A DNA stretch of 64,000 bases from Chryseobacterium phocaeense (GTDB taxonomy: Bacteria; Bacteroidota; Bacteroidia; Flavobacteriales; Weeksellaceae): assembly GCF_900169075.1 (NCBI RefSeq), contig NZ_LT827014.1:1099570-1163569 (forward strand). Reading direction: 5' to 3'. The position numbers and the translations under genes were made by a program. Below, in pieces: positions 41,410-50,046 of the stretch (position 1 is its first letter; each line of letters starts with the position of its first letter). Under the pieces are notes generated by a model. That model had not been told where the DNA came from, made no database searches, and saw only the letters and a list, made by a program, of their open reading frames with translations.

Positions 41410-43602
41410 TTAATTTCCTAATTCCAGCTGGTTCTTCACCAATCTGTAGTATTCCCCTTTTAAAGAGACCAGTTCGGCATGATTACCTTCTTCTACCACT
41501 TTTCCGTTATCCAGTACGATAATTTTATCAGCATGTTTTACTGTGGATAATCTGTGGGCAATGACGATCGCGGTTTTGCCTTTAAAGAACTGTTCCAGAT
41601 TTTCCATGATCACTTTCTCATTATTGGCATCCAGGGCGGAAGTTGCTTCATCAAAAAAGATAAATTCAGGAGATTTATAAACGGCTCTGGCGATGAAAAG
41701 CCTTTGCTTCTGGCCGCCGCTGACCCCAAGTCCTTCATTTCCGATTTTCGTATTATAGCTTAGCGGAAGACTTTCTATAAATTCTTTGATATTGGCGATT
41801 TCTACGGCCCGTCTTAATTTACTTTTGTCTACATGGTCTTCTCCTACGGCAATATTATTGGCAATGGTATCATTGAAAACATATCCTTCCTGCATCACCA
41901 CACCGCAGTGATCTCTCCAGAATCTCGGAGAAATATTTCTCAGTTGGGTATTTCCAAGCTTAATTTCCCCCGTATTCGGTTCGTAGAATTTCATCAGAAG
42001 TTTTAAAAGGGTCGTTTTTCCACTTCCACTGGCTCCTACAATAGCCGTTGTTTTCTGAAAAGGAATACTCAGGCTCAGATCTTCAAACACAGGAACATCA
42101 GATCCGATGTATCTGAAAGATATATTATTCACTTCAATATCCCGCTGCGGAATTTCACCGGCATACTGCTCATTGAGGTCTTCTTCATCTTCTTTATCAT
42201 GGATTTCACCCAGTCTTTCCAGGGAAATTTTAGCATCCTGGGTCTGCTTGATGAAATCGATAAGCTGTAACAATGGGCTATTAAGCTGCCCGATGATGTA
42301 TTGTACGGAAAGCATCATCCCCAGGGTAAGATTTCCACTCAGAACCAGTTTGGCCGAAAGGAAACTTACCAGGATATCTTTCATCTGGTTAATGAAATTT
42401 CCTCCTACAGACTGCCATTGCTCCAGGGAAAGAGATTTTATTCTGATTTTGAATAATTTCACCTGCAGGAATTCCCAGTCCCAGCGTTTCTGCTTTTCTG
42501 CGTTATGCATTTTGATCTCCTGCATACCGTTGATAAGCTCAATAACTTTGCTCTGCTCCTGTGAAACCTGGGAGAATCTTTTATAATCTAATTCTTTTCT
42601 TTTATTAAGGAAGAAACTGATCCATCCGATGTAAAGAGCGGCCCCTACAAGATAAACAAGAAACAGCCTGTAATCATAGAAGAGAAGGACAATACTGAAA
42701 ATAATAAGGTTGACCAGTGAAAACAGGGTATTTAATGAGGAACTTGTCAGCAGCTGCTCAATCCTGTGGTGGTCATTGATTCTCTGCATAATATCCCCGG
42801 TCATTCTTGTATCGAAAAAGCTTATCGGAAGCCTCATAAGTTTGATAAAGAAATCTGAGATAATCGAAATATTGATTCTTGCGGAGAGATGCAGAAGAAT
42901 CCAGCTCCGGATCACTTCAATACCCATTCTTCCCAGGAACAGCATAATCTGGGCAAGAAGAACCACGTAAATGAAGTTGAGATCCTGGTTTTGTATCCCG
43001 ACGTCTACAATACTCTGGGTAAGAAACGGGAAAATAAGCGAGAGTAAACTTCCTGCCAATAGTCCTACCGCAAGCTGTATAACCAGTGATTTGTATTTCA
43101 GCAGATATTTGGAAAGGAAAGAGAAGCTGGCTTTGCTTTCTTCCGCATCAAATTCCGTCTGGAAAAACGCAGGGGTGGTTTCAAGAATAAGGGCAATACC
43201 TTCTTCTGTATTTTCGTTGGCATTTTCACCGATCCATAATTTGATGAACTCTTCGCGGGTATACGTTATCAGTCCGTAGCTCGGATCTGAAATATAGACT
43301 TTGTTAGTTTTATCAATTTTATAAACCACTACAAAGTGGTTCTTGTTCCAGTGTACGATACATGGGAACGGAATTTCTTCTGCAAGGGTATTAAAATCGA
43401 TCTGGACTCCAAGCGAACGGAATCCCAGGTTTTCTGACGCATCACTCAGCCCTAATAGGCTGCTTCCTTCACGGGTAGTTTCAGAAAGGGTACGGATTTG
43501 CTGCAAAGAGATACTTCTGCCGTAATATTTACTTACAATTCTAAGGCAGGTAGGGCCGCAGTCTTTAGCATCCGGCTGTTTATAAAAGGGAAATTTCTTC
43601 AA
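41410..43602 (-). CDS. Peptidase-containing ABC exporter (PCAT, C39)
   Basis: 730 residues. Residues 1-~140: C39 cysteine peptidase with Cys15 (KQPDAKDCGPTCL), His89 (NHFVVVYK) and Asp106 (SDPSYG), so catalytically complete. Residues ~165-450: six-helix membrane domain. Residues ~480-730: ATPase with Walker A GASGSGKTT, signature SGGQKQRL and Walker B FIFFDEATSALD. Cuts double-glycine leaders and exports the mature peptides; its obvious substrates flank it on both sides. Works with the HlyD protein at 39356. Confidence 0.95.
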   Translation of the reverse strand: MKKFPFYKQPDAKDCGPTCLRIVSKYYGRSISLQQIRTLSETTREGSSLLGLSDASENLGFRSLGVQIDFNTLAEEIPFPCIVHWNKNHFVVVYKIDKTNKVYISDPSYGLITYTREEFIKLWIGENANENTEEGIALILETTPAFFQTEFDAEESKASFSFLSKYLLKYKSLVIQLAVGLLAGSLLSLIFPFLTQSIVDVGIQNQDLNFIYVVLLAQIMLFLGRMGIEVIRSWILLHLSARINISIISDFFIKLMRLPISFFDTRMTGDIMQRINDHHRIEQLLTSSSLNTLFSLVNLIIFSIVLLFYDYRLFLVYLVGAALYIGWISFFLNKRKELDYKRFSQVSQEQSKVIELINGMQEIKMHNAEKQKRWDWEFLQVKLFKIRIKSLSLEQWQSVGGNFINQMKDILVSFLSAKLVLSGNLTLGMMLSVQYIIGQLNSPLLQLIDFIKQTQDAKISLERLGEIHDKEDEEDLNEQYAGEIPQRDIEVNNISFRYIGSDVPVFEDLSLSIPFQKTTAIVGASGSGKTTLLKLLMKFYEPNTGEIKLGNTQLRNISPRFWRDHCGVVMQEGYVFNDTIANNIAVGEDHVDKSKLRRAVEIANIKEFIESLPLSYNTKIGNEGLGVSGGQKQRLFIARAVYKSPEFIFFDEATSALDANNEKVIMENLEQFFKGKTAIVIAHRLSTVKHADKIIVLDNGKVVEEGNHAELVSLKGEYYRLVKNQLELGN

Positions 43603-43753
43603 AATTAATACTCATTATAAAATGCCGCCACAACAGGACGACATTTTGCTTATTCATTGTGTTGATTAACTATTCATGGCTAATAATAGCACTATTTTTT
43701 GTTTGTTTATAAAGTTTGCAAAATATAGGAAATATTCTGCAAATAGGATACAA

Positions 43754-43951
43754 TTAACCGAAGACAGGATCAATACAAAGATTACGTTTGCAATGGTTCG
43801 GGCTCATGCATATAGCAGTACATCCTTCCAGACAGATTACTTCTCCCATTCTGGGGCAGTACCATCCGCCTGCACCGTCACTCACAGGTGCACCATATCC
43901 TCCTGTAATAGATTTTAAATGCTCTCTGGATACTTTTTTTAAATTTTTCAT
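43754..43951 (-). CDS. Cys-rich bacteriocin-like peptide 3 (double-glycine leader)
   Basis: 65 residues. Leader MKNLKKVSREHLKSITGG; mature YGAPVSDGAGGWYCPRMGEV... with six Cys spaced 7-3-3-5-4. This pattern differs from peptides 1 and 2 but is like the orphan peptide at 54409 (7-4-3-4-4, both with a C-TA-x-C centre). Starts 25 bases after leader element D and precedes the exporter gene. Confidence 0.85.
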   Translation of the reverse strand: MKNLKKVSREHLKSITGGYGAPVSDGAGGWYCPRMGEVICLEGCTAICMSPNHCKRNLCIDPVFG

Positions 43952-43976
43952 AGTGGTGTATTTAGTTTTTTGTTTT

Positions 43977-44007
43977 CCTACTCTTTTATAGCTTTTCGGA
44001 GTCCGCT
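43977..44007 (-). promoter_or_regulatory. Conserved leader element, copy D
   Basis: On -: AGCGGACTCCGAAAAGCT, ataaa, AGAGTAGG. It lies only about 12 bases after a -7 box, so it would be at the very 5' end of the RNA. Confidence 0.8.
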
Positions 44008-44018
44008 TTTATTTTTTC

Positions 44019-44048
44019 CTAAGATAGTGAATTTTTGAATGCTGAAAG
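44019..44048 (-). promoter_or_regulatory. Promoter of peptide 3 and the exporter
   Basis: -7 TATCTTAG (44019-44026 on -) with TTTC near -33 (about 44044-44048). Confidence 0.6.
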
Positions 44049-44054
44049 GATTTC

Positions 44055-45563
44055 TTACTGAAAGTCCTCATCTTCCATTAATTCATCAACAAAAAACCAA
44101 ATATCTTCACGGTCATACTTGTCCGGGAACTGATGTCCGTTAAGGATAAAAATGGGTGTGAAGTTTAATCCGGCATTGTTATTATCGTTCGTCATCTCAA
44201 CGAATGGGGTAAGATCCTGCGCATCAGAAGATCCGGCCAGAGAAACGATCTTTTGTTCATCTCGGGTTTCAAACCATTGCTCCACGGCATTTAAAAATTC
44301 CTTCTGCGGCTTATGGTGGTACATAAAATTGAATGCCGACAGGAGCTTGGTATATTTTTCATCCGCTCTTTCCGGAGAATAATTGAAACGGATCTGTACA
44401 GAAATATCGTCAGGGTATTTTTCCAGAAGGCCTTCCATGATCTTGTGACCGTCTTTACAAAAACCGCAATAAGGATTTGATACTATGGAAAGGCGAAGTT
44501 TAGCATCTTTACTCCCCAACGAGAAAGTTTCAGTATCCTGGAATTCTATTTTTTCATTTTCCAGCAGCTGGCTTTTGAAAAGCTCGTAATTTCTTTTAAA
44601 CCTGAGGTTTTTTGCGTTTGATTTCTGAAGAGCTTCTTTTTGGGTAAGAATATTGGTGAAATATAAAACCGTGCAGAATATCAGGATCCATAAAACAGCT
44701 GTTAATAAAAGCATTCCTATCGTAAGTACCGTATTTCCAAAGAATAGAATGCTCAGCACCAGTTGTCCGGCAAGGATTGAAATAATCAGAAGACAAACCC
44801 TGCAGAACGCTTTTTCCACGAAAGCCTGAATATATAATGAATAGGCTATTGCCAGTACGGAAACGAAGGTAAACCCTTTTACAATATAGGCTGTTGCAGG
44901 AAGGAAAAGTCCCAGAACAGCAAGTCCGGTAAAATAAATCAGGGAAAAATCAGAGAATTTTAAGCCTAAAATACTCGTTTTATCCTGTTTGATGATCTTA
45001 TCACATGAGTTGGTTACTTGTTTTCCTGACGTATCTCCACAAATACTTCCAATTACAGTAGAGGTATTCCCGAATTTCTGGTTGAAAATTTCCATCGAAA
45101 TATAAACACCGGCCAGGGAAAGAACATTGAAAATCGCTTCAAATAGGGTCTGCGTAAAAAAAGAATAACCAAGAATAATGGCAAAGACAACATATAAGAG
45201 CGGCTTAAAATCAAAAGCAGCCCTGTTTTCTGCATTTTCTGTTTTTTCAAAAAGCAGTACGAAATCCGTTGATTTTTTGTGAAGCTCTTCCTTATTCAGT
45301 GTTTTGGCTTTTTCTGAATAAACCGAATAACCGGCTCCCGATTTCTTTACCAGAGAAAAGGAGTTATCTACAATCGCAATAAATTCTTCCGGCAGTTCAT
45401 CCCAATATTCCTTATCAAGTTCATAGGCATCATTTTTTACGCCCATAAAGTTGAGCGTGTCACTAAAAGCAAGTGCAGAAGGGTAGTTTGGATGAGAATT
45501 GAACTGGAATGTGAATTCCTGTTTATCGAGTTTTAGATGGTTAATGAGTTTATCGAAAATCAT
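44055..45563 (-). CDS. C39-like / VKOR / thioredoxin fusion protein
   Basis: 502 residues. Residues 1-~105: C39-peptidase-like domain without the catalytic Cys (FNSHPNYPSALAFSDTLNFMGV), perhaps binding leaders. Residues ~120-310: VKOR membrane domain with Cys175/Cys187 loop pair and active site CRVC (254-257). Residues ~345-502: DsbA-like thioredoxin domain with CGFC (366-369) and cis-Pro470. The VKOR-DsbA pair moves electrons from substrate thiols to quinone and so makes disulfides outside the cytoplasm. First gene of the island, ideal for the six-Cys peptides. Confidence 0.9.
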   Translation of the reverse strand: MIFDKLINHLKLDKQEFTFQFNSHPNYPSALAFSDTLNFMGVKNDAYELDKEYWDELPEEFIAIVDNSFSLVKKSGAGYSVYSEKAKTLNKEELHKKSTDFVLLFEKTENAENRAAFDFKPLLYVVFAIILGYSFFTQTLFEAIFNVLSLAGVYISMEIFNQKFGNTSTVIGSICGDTSGKQVTNSCDKIIKQDKTSILGLKFSDFSLIYFTGLAVLGLFLPATAYIVKGFTFVSVLAIAYSLYIQAFVEKAFCRVCLLIISILAGQLVLSILFFGNTVLTIGMLLLTAVLWILIFCTVLYFTNILTQKEALQKSNAKNLRFKRNYELFKSQLLENEKIEFQDTETFSLGSKDAKLRLSIVSNPYCGFCKDGHKIMEGLLEKYPDDISVQIRFNYSPERADEKYTKLLSAFNFMYHHKPQKEFLNAVEQWFETRDEQKIVSLAGSSDAQDLTPFVEMTNDNNNAGLNFTPIFILNGHQFPDKYDREDIWFFVDELMEDEDFQ

Positions 45564-45577
45564 AGTAATATTTTTAA

Positions 45578-45608
45578 CTAAAATACGCAGATGTTTTAAA
45601 AAAACAAG
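45578..45608 (-). promoter_or_regulatory. Promoter of the VKOR fusion gene
   Basis: -33 TTG (45605-45608 on -), 19-base spacer, -7 TATTTTAG (45578-45585). Confidence 0.65.
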
Positions 45609-46194
45609 TTTTTTTTCTTTTGTTAGTGATATACTATTGTTAAATGCTTGATTTTGTGTAAATATTATTGTATTTTTTGTTTTGGGTAGTAAAAAATTAA
45701 ATCGATTTCGTAATTAAATTGAATTCGAATCCTGCTTGATAAGGTGTAAAATAGTTTCGAAGCACTCGCTATGTCTTAAAGAAGCGGAAATTTTTTTAAG
45801 AAAAACATACCGGGTAAAAAATTGTGAAATAAAACTAAGTAATTGATATGAAATAAAGGTTTTGAATTATTAAAATTTGAAAATAAGGAAAATTACCGGC
45901 GAATAGTGAGCGTTATTTTTGGTGCAGGATAAAATCTGAATGGTTTTTTGATGTTTATCCGTTCTTTTGAAAATAACTCTAATTTTTACCTTTCAAAAAA
46001 ATGTAAAAAAACGGAATGTTTTATTATTAAACAATTGTTTAATTTTGTGATGGTTTACTAGGTGAAATAAAATTTAAATGACGAATTATGAATGAATTGC
46101 TTTTTTTGATGAAGTTGTGATTCTCCGTTACAAACTCAAAAAAACTTAAAAAATCATAAATTTTTCTTAAAGTTTGAAAAAAGGATAAAAATGT

Positions 46195-46225
46195 TTTTGT
46201 AATTATAAAATATGTTGTACTTTTA
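46195..46225 (+). promoter_or_regulatory. Candidate promoter of a small RNA
   Basis: -33 TTTTG (46195-46199), 18 bases, -7 TACTTTTA (46218-46225). Confidence 0.5.
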
Positions 46226-46229
46226 CATC

Positions 46230-46319
46230 GCCTTGAATGAGGGAACAAGTCAAGGTAATAAATTTTTTTTCATCATTTGTGTTTTTAGAATCGTATCGCC
46301 TGATACGATTCTTTTTTTT
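46230..46319 (+). ncRNA. Candidate small RNA
   Basis: About 90 bases between a promoter-like sequence and a perfect intrinsic terminator (gaatcgtatc-gcct-gatacgattc, 46288-46311, then eight T). A 5' hairpin ccttga...tcaagg (46231-46256) and a U-rich middle. The T-run is on + while both neighbouring genes are on -, so the terminator ends a + transcript. No coding frame begins inside it. No RNA family recognised. Confidence 0.5.
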
Positions 46320-46322
46320 ATG

Positions 46323-47381
46323 TTAATTTTCGTAGTTCAAAAGAAGGTCAATAAAGTAGGAGTACGTAACGGCACCCTCTTGCTGGTTGCTTTTTAAGAA
46401 CAGATTATTTGTAAACCCAAAGAAATCATCAAGCCATCCCTGATGTCTTAAAATAAAACTCCGTTCATACAAGCGGTCTCTTTTCATGGCAGGAGAATAG
46501 CTGTTAAGAACAGATTGTACAAATTTCGGGTCTTCTTCTGCAATAAACCTCAAAAGACTTTTTAATGTAAAATATTCAGTGCTGTATTTCAGGTCCGGAT
46601 TGTTGGAATGAATACCAATCAGGTAGCCGATGAAATTGGCTTCCTGCTCTCTGGCAAAGCCAAGCTGGTGCGAACTCTCATGAGCAGATGTAAACGGGAT
46701 CATAGTATGCGGAAGCCTGGAATTGTATTGTGCTTCAGCTGTAAAAGGATTATAATATCCCAGTATGCCTGTAAAATTCATGACACTTTTAAAAAGACTG
46801 GATTTAAAAGAGTTGACCTGGGGTGCTCGTTTATCAGAAATAAATTGGGGAAGCTTTGCCTGCTGCTGAAGGATTTCGGTCTGAACAGCATTGAGGTCGG
46901 TCATAACAAAGATTCCGTTTTTATCCTCCCGTACAGATTCCCTGGTTGTTTTGCACTTTTCCAGATAGCGTAATGCCAGTTCTTTTGCTTTGCCGGTTTC
47001 CGGATCCTTCTGGCTGGAAAGTTTCTTAATAATAGGCGTCTGGAAATACAGCATTCCCCAAAAGATCTGGTACATAAAGTAAAAGATATTAATGGTGATC
47101 AGAAGCTTTAAAAATGCCCCGTTCCTGCTTTTCTTTTTAAAACATAGAACAATACAGTACAACAGGAAAATTCCCAATATAATATAGATAAGATCTCCAA
47201 TGGAAAAAGGAATCCAGCTGAAGAGCTGTTGATGAATTTTTTTCTGCCATTCAAAGAACTGTTCAAAGAAAGAAATCATTGCTCCTGATTTCGAGAAGCC
47301 ATAGAACAAAAGAAATTGGGCAAGTAATACACCTGCCCAAAACCTTTTTTTATATATTATTTTTATGGTATTAATGTCCAC
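46323..47381 (-). CDS. DUF3810 membrane protein with HExxH-like motif
   Basis: About 352 residues from a GTG at 47381 (VDINTIKIIYKKRFWAG); an ATG at 47408 would overlap the transporter gene by 38 bases, so the start is uncertain. Three N-terminal membrane segments, then a soluble domain with TSAHESSHQLGFAREQEANFIGYL, a gluzincin-type HExxH with downstream Glu. So it may be a membrane metallopeptidase; the family is uncharacterised. Coupled to the MFS gene by overlap. Confidence 0.8.
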   Translation of the reverse strand: MDINTIKIIYKKRFWAGVLLAQFLLFYGFSKSGAMISFFEQFFEWQKKIHQQLFSWIPFSIGDLIYIILGIFLLYCIVLCFKKKSRNGAFLKLLITINIFYFMYQIFWGMLYFQTPIIKKLSSQKDPETGKAKELALRYLEKCKTTRESVREDKNGIFVMTDLNAVQTEILQQQAKLPQFISDKRAPQVNSFKSSLFKSVMNFTGILGYYNPFTAEAQYNSRLPHTMIPFTSAHESSHQLGFAREQEANFIGYLIGIHSNNPDLKYSTEYFTLKSLLRFIAEEDPKFVQSVLNSYSPAMKRDRLYERSFILRHQGWLDDFFGFTNNLFLKSNQQEGAVTYSYFIDLLLNYEN

Positions 47382-48816
47382 TGCCTTTTGATATTTTGTC
47401 CAGATCAATACCCTGAGATTTTAAGATCCCTGTTACACGGATTGCATAGAACGCAAGATAAGCAAAACAGATCACACCTACGATATAACTCATATGAATA
47501 GTTGTTAAATCAGCAATATATCCCTGGATTAAACTTACTACACCTCCTCCCATAATCATCATGATCAGTAATCCGGAACCCTGGTTCGTATGTTTTCCAA
47601 GACCGTTGATGGCAAGGGCGAAGATACAAGGCCACAGCGTAGAGCAGAATAGACCTACACTTGTAAAGGCATACACAGATACCATTCCTGATGTAAACAT
47701 TCCGATCAGTAAAGCAGCGATCCCTGCTACAGAGAAAATCAAAAGCATTCTTGCAGGATTTCCTTTGCTCATAATATCGCAGATGATCATCACGATAATC
47801 ACAGCACCGTAAATATAGAACGGGGAAAGGTCATGCTTTGCAATCGCATTTACCAGTAAAAATACCCCGAAAGCAAGATAAGGCGCAAGGAATCTTAAGA
47901 TCTTTTTGAATCCGGCGCTCAGATCAAATGCTTCAACAGCACCTGTCCAACGGCCGATCATCAGAGATGCCCAGTACAATGAAATATATGGAGCTACATC
48001 TTTCGTCTCAAATCCTAAGCTTTTTTCCATATACGCAGGAAGGTTGCTTGCTGTAGAAACTTCTACGCCCACATAGACAAAAATCGCGATCATACCCATA
48101 ACCAATTGCGGATACTGGAAGGCAGAGGTTTTGTGATCCCCCGGAACAACATCATCTGTATCTTTGGTATTGGTAGGAGTAACTGCCGGAAGTGAAGAAA
48201 ATTTAAGCATAATGGCTACCAGCACGAAGGCGGCACCCAGCATCAGATAAGGAATCTTCACACTCTCAATACTGGCTTCCGTATTAGCCGCAGTGGCAGA
48301 ACCGAAAATAGCAAATGACACGAGAAGCGGTCCTATGGTAGTTCCCAGGTTATTAATTCCTCCCGCCATAGTCAATCTTTGAGATCCCGTTTCAGTTGGA
48401 CCCACTTCAATAGCCAACGGATTGGCGACGATCTGCTGTAAAGAGAACCCAAGCCCTACAATGAATAAACCGGAGATCATTAACGGAAACGATGCCATAT
48501 TCGCTGCCGGATAAAATAATAAAGTTCCGGCCGCAGAAATCAGAAGCCCCAAAATCAAGCCGTTTTTGTAGCCTATTTTGTTGATCAGATCCTGTTTCAA
48601 ACCTTTTGAAACCACCATATAAATTAAAGACCCCACTGTGTAAGCTACGTAAAAACAGATCTGTACGAGCATACTTTCGGTTTGGGATAATTTAAAGGCT
48701 TTTTGGAATACCGGGATCAGAATATCATTACTTGCCGCAACAAATCCCCAGAAAAAAAACACAGTAACCAGAGGAATAAACTGTCCCCAATTGGTTTGTT
48801 TAGAATAATTTGACAT
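47371..48816 (-). CDS. FucP-like sugar:H+ MFS transporter
   Basis: 481 residues from ATG 48816 (MSNYSKQTNWGQFIPLV); the ATG at 48840 adds 8 residues and overlaps the promoter region. Twelve membrane segments. FucP/GluP-family features: FFFWGFVAASNDILIPVFQKAF, LGFSLQQIVANPLAIEVGP, GSQRLTMAGGINNLGTTIGP, MGGGVVSLIQGYIAD. Imports a hexose or fucose-like sugar with protons; exact sugar unknown. Confidence 0.9.
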   Translation of the reverse strand: MSNYSKQTNWGQFIPLVTVFFFWGFVAASNDILIPVFQKAFKLSQTESMLVQICFYVAYTVGSLIYMVVSKGLKQDLINKIGYKNGLILGLLISAAGTLLFYPAANMASFPLMISGLFIVGLGFSLQQIVANPLAIEVGPTETGSQRLTMAGGINNLGTTIGPLLVSFAIFGSATAANTEASIESVKIPYLMLGAAFVLVAIMLKFSSLPAVTPTNTKDTDDVVPGDHKTSAFQYPQLVMGMIAIFVYVGVEVSTASNLPAYMEKSLGFETKDVAPYISLYWASLMIGRWTGAVEAFDLSAGFKKILRFLAPYLAFGVFLLVNAIAKHDLSPFYIYGAVIIVMIICDIMSKGNPARMLLIFSVAGIAALLIGMFTSGMVSVYAFTSVGLFCSTLWPCIFALAINGLGKHTNQGSGLLIMMIMGGGVVSLIQGYIADLTTIHMSYIVGVICFAYLAFYAIRVTGILKSQGIDLDKISKGSGH

Positions 48817-48837
48817 GTTTGTTAAAAATTTCGCAAA

Positions 48838-48845
48838 CAAATATA
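48838..48845 (-). promoter_or_regulatory. -7 box for the MFS gene
   Basis: TATATTTG read on -, 22 bases before the ATG at 48816. Confidence 0.6.
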
Positions 48846-48855
48846 ACTATTTCTT

Positions 48856-49584
48856 TTAAATAGAGTGCTCCAGCAACGTTTTTTTTATCTCCTGATAAGC
48901 CTCGGTTTTCAGGTCTTTTGGTGAACCGGAAGGTTCCAGGATCCCGTTGAAGTACACTTTTACGCGTCCGGGATAGCCTTTTGAGCTGTCGAAAGGAAAA
49001 ATTTCCTTTAATCCTATAAAAGTATAAACGGCAATCGGGGAGTGGTGTTTTGAAGATAAAGTAAAGGCGCCGTCTTTAAATTCGTCCAGGATAACAGAAG
49101 TGTCATCCGGAACGCCACCCTCGGGAAATATGGCAATGCTGTTGCCTTCTTCCATTTTTTCAGCGCATCTTCTGTAGACATCGGCGCGGCTTCTCGCACT
49201 TCCGCGGTCTACCATTACGCATATCCTTTTATATATGGTGCCGAAAATCGGGATCTTTACCAGTTCTTTTTTACCAACAAAACATATAGGGTGGTGGGGC
49301 ATCAGGATGCAGGTAAGCATGATGTCCATGATAGAAGTGTGGTTGGAAATGAAAACATACTGCTTGCTTTTGTCTTTTTCGTCATTGGAAAGCCTGATAA
49401 GATCATATCTCAGCCCCATCCCGTAAAACATGCCGAAACACCAGATCCGGATAAATTGGTAAGCATACTTATAATGCTTTTTACTGAATGATAAAATATA
49501 GACAGGAATTCCTAAGGTAACCGTTAAGACAAATGCCAGTAGCAAAAGCCAGAATCTCCAGAGGTAATTTAAAATTTTTGTCAC
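48856..49584 (-). CDS. 1-acyl-sn-glycerol-3-phosphate acyltransferase (PlsC-like)
   Basis: 242 residues. N-terminal membrane anchor (about 10-32). Acyltransferase motifs: NHTSIMD (H-x4-D), FGTIYKRICVMVDRGS, and FPEGG followed by FKDGAFTLS. Makes phosphatidic acid from lysophosphatidic acid at the inner membrane. The GtrA-like gene ends 3 bases before this ATG, so the pair is an operon. Confidence 0.92.
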   Translation of the reverse strand: MTKILNYLWRFWLLLLAFVLTVTLGIPVYILSFSKKHYKYAYQFIRIWCFGMFYGMGLRYDLIRLSNDEKDKSKQYVFISNHTSIMDIMLTCILMPHHPICFVGKKELVKIPIFGTIYKRICVMVDRGSARSRADVYRRCAEKMEEGNSIAIFPEGGVPDDTSVILDEFKDGAFTLSSKHHSPIAVYTFIGLKEIFPFDSSKGYPGRVKVYFNGILEPSGSPKDLKTEAYQEIKKTLLEHSI

Positions 49585-49587
49585 TGC

Positions 49588-50046
49588 TTAACCGTTAAAA
49601 ATTACTTTCTTTTTTACTGAATAATTAAGAATGGAAACAAGGAGGATCGCTGCGATCTTACTGATCATTTCCGGGCTTAAGGTATAAAAAATCAAATTGA
49701 TATTGTCCTTAAATATAAAGCTGTAAAAAACCTGGAAGAAACCTAAACTTAATAAAGTTGAAATAAAGGAGATAGCCATGAAATAAGCAAATTCCTTTCT
49801 TTTTGAATGCTTTCCTCTTTCAAAAACAAACCAGATACTCAGGAAATAATTGCTGATGATCCCACAGCTGGTGGAGAAAATATTACTTAAAGGATAGTGG
49901 ATGCCGTGAAAATTGGTTTCACCTGAGAAAAAATGCGGCAGATAGGTGCTGAATGCCTTGAAGCTTCCGATTTCTACCACAGCACTGAGCCCTCCGGCTA
50001 TAATGAAAAACAAAACCTGTTTCTGGCGTATTAGTAATTCTCTCAT
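49588..50046 (-). CDS. GtrA-like membrane protein
   Basis: 152 residues, four membrane segments; FFIIAGGLSAVVEIGSF, SNIFSTSCGIISNYFLSIWFVF and ISKIAAILLVSILNYSVKKKVIF are the GtrA signatures. Family members flip lipid-linked sugars or assist glycosyltransferases. Upstream partner of the PlsC-like gene (3-base gap). Confidence 0.88.
   Translation of the reverse strand: MRELLIRQKQVLFFIIAGGLSAVVEIGSFKAFSTYLPHFFSGETNFHGIHYPLSNIFSTSCGIISNYFLSIWFVFERGKHSKRKEFAYFMAISFISTLLSLGFFQVFYSFIFKDNINLIFYTLSPEMISKIAAILLVSILNYSVKKKVIFNG

Larger units (their letters stand above)
45564..46322. other. Long intergenic region
   Basis: 759 very AT-rich bases. The left end holds the VKOR promoter, the right end the candidate small RNA. 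Between 45630 and 46190 I see no frame with coding character and no clear repeat. Confidence 0.65.

Noticed and set aside
42107-43525. Several + strand open frames opposite the ABC exporter
   Set aside because: They are shadows of a clearly coding - strand gene with complete C39 and ATPase motifs.
39356-45563. Lantibiotic or radical-SAM (sactipeptide) cluster
   Set aside because: No LanM/LanB/LanC, radical-SAM or YcaO gene; the only modification enzyme visible is the VKOR-thioredoxin fusion, which points to disulfides.
46212-46397. Open frame of 61 codons on +
   Set aside because: It starts at TTG inside the promoter-like region, runs across a perfect terminator and into the DUF3810 gene; the RNA reading explains the region better.
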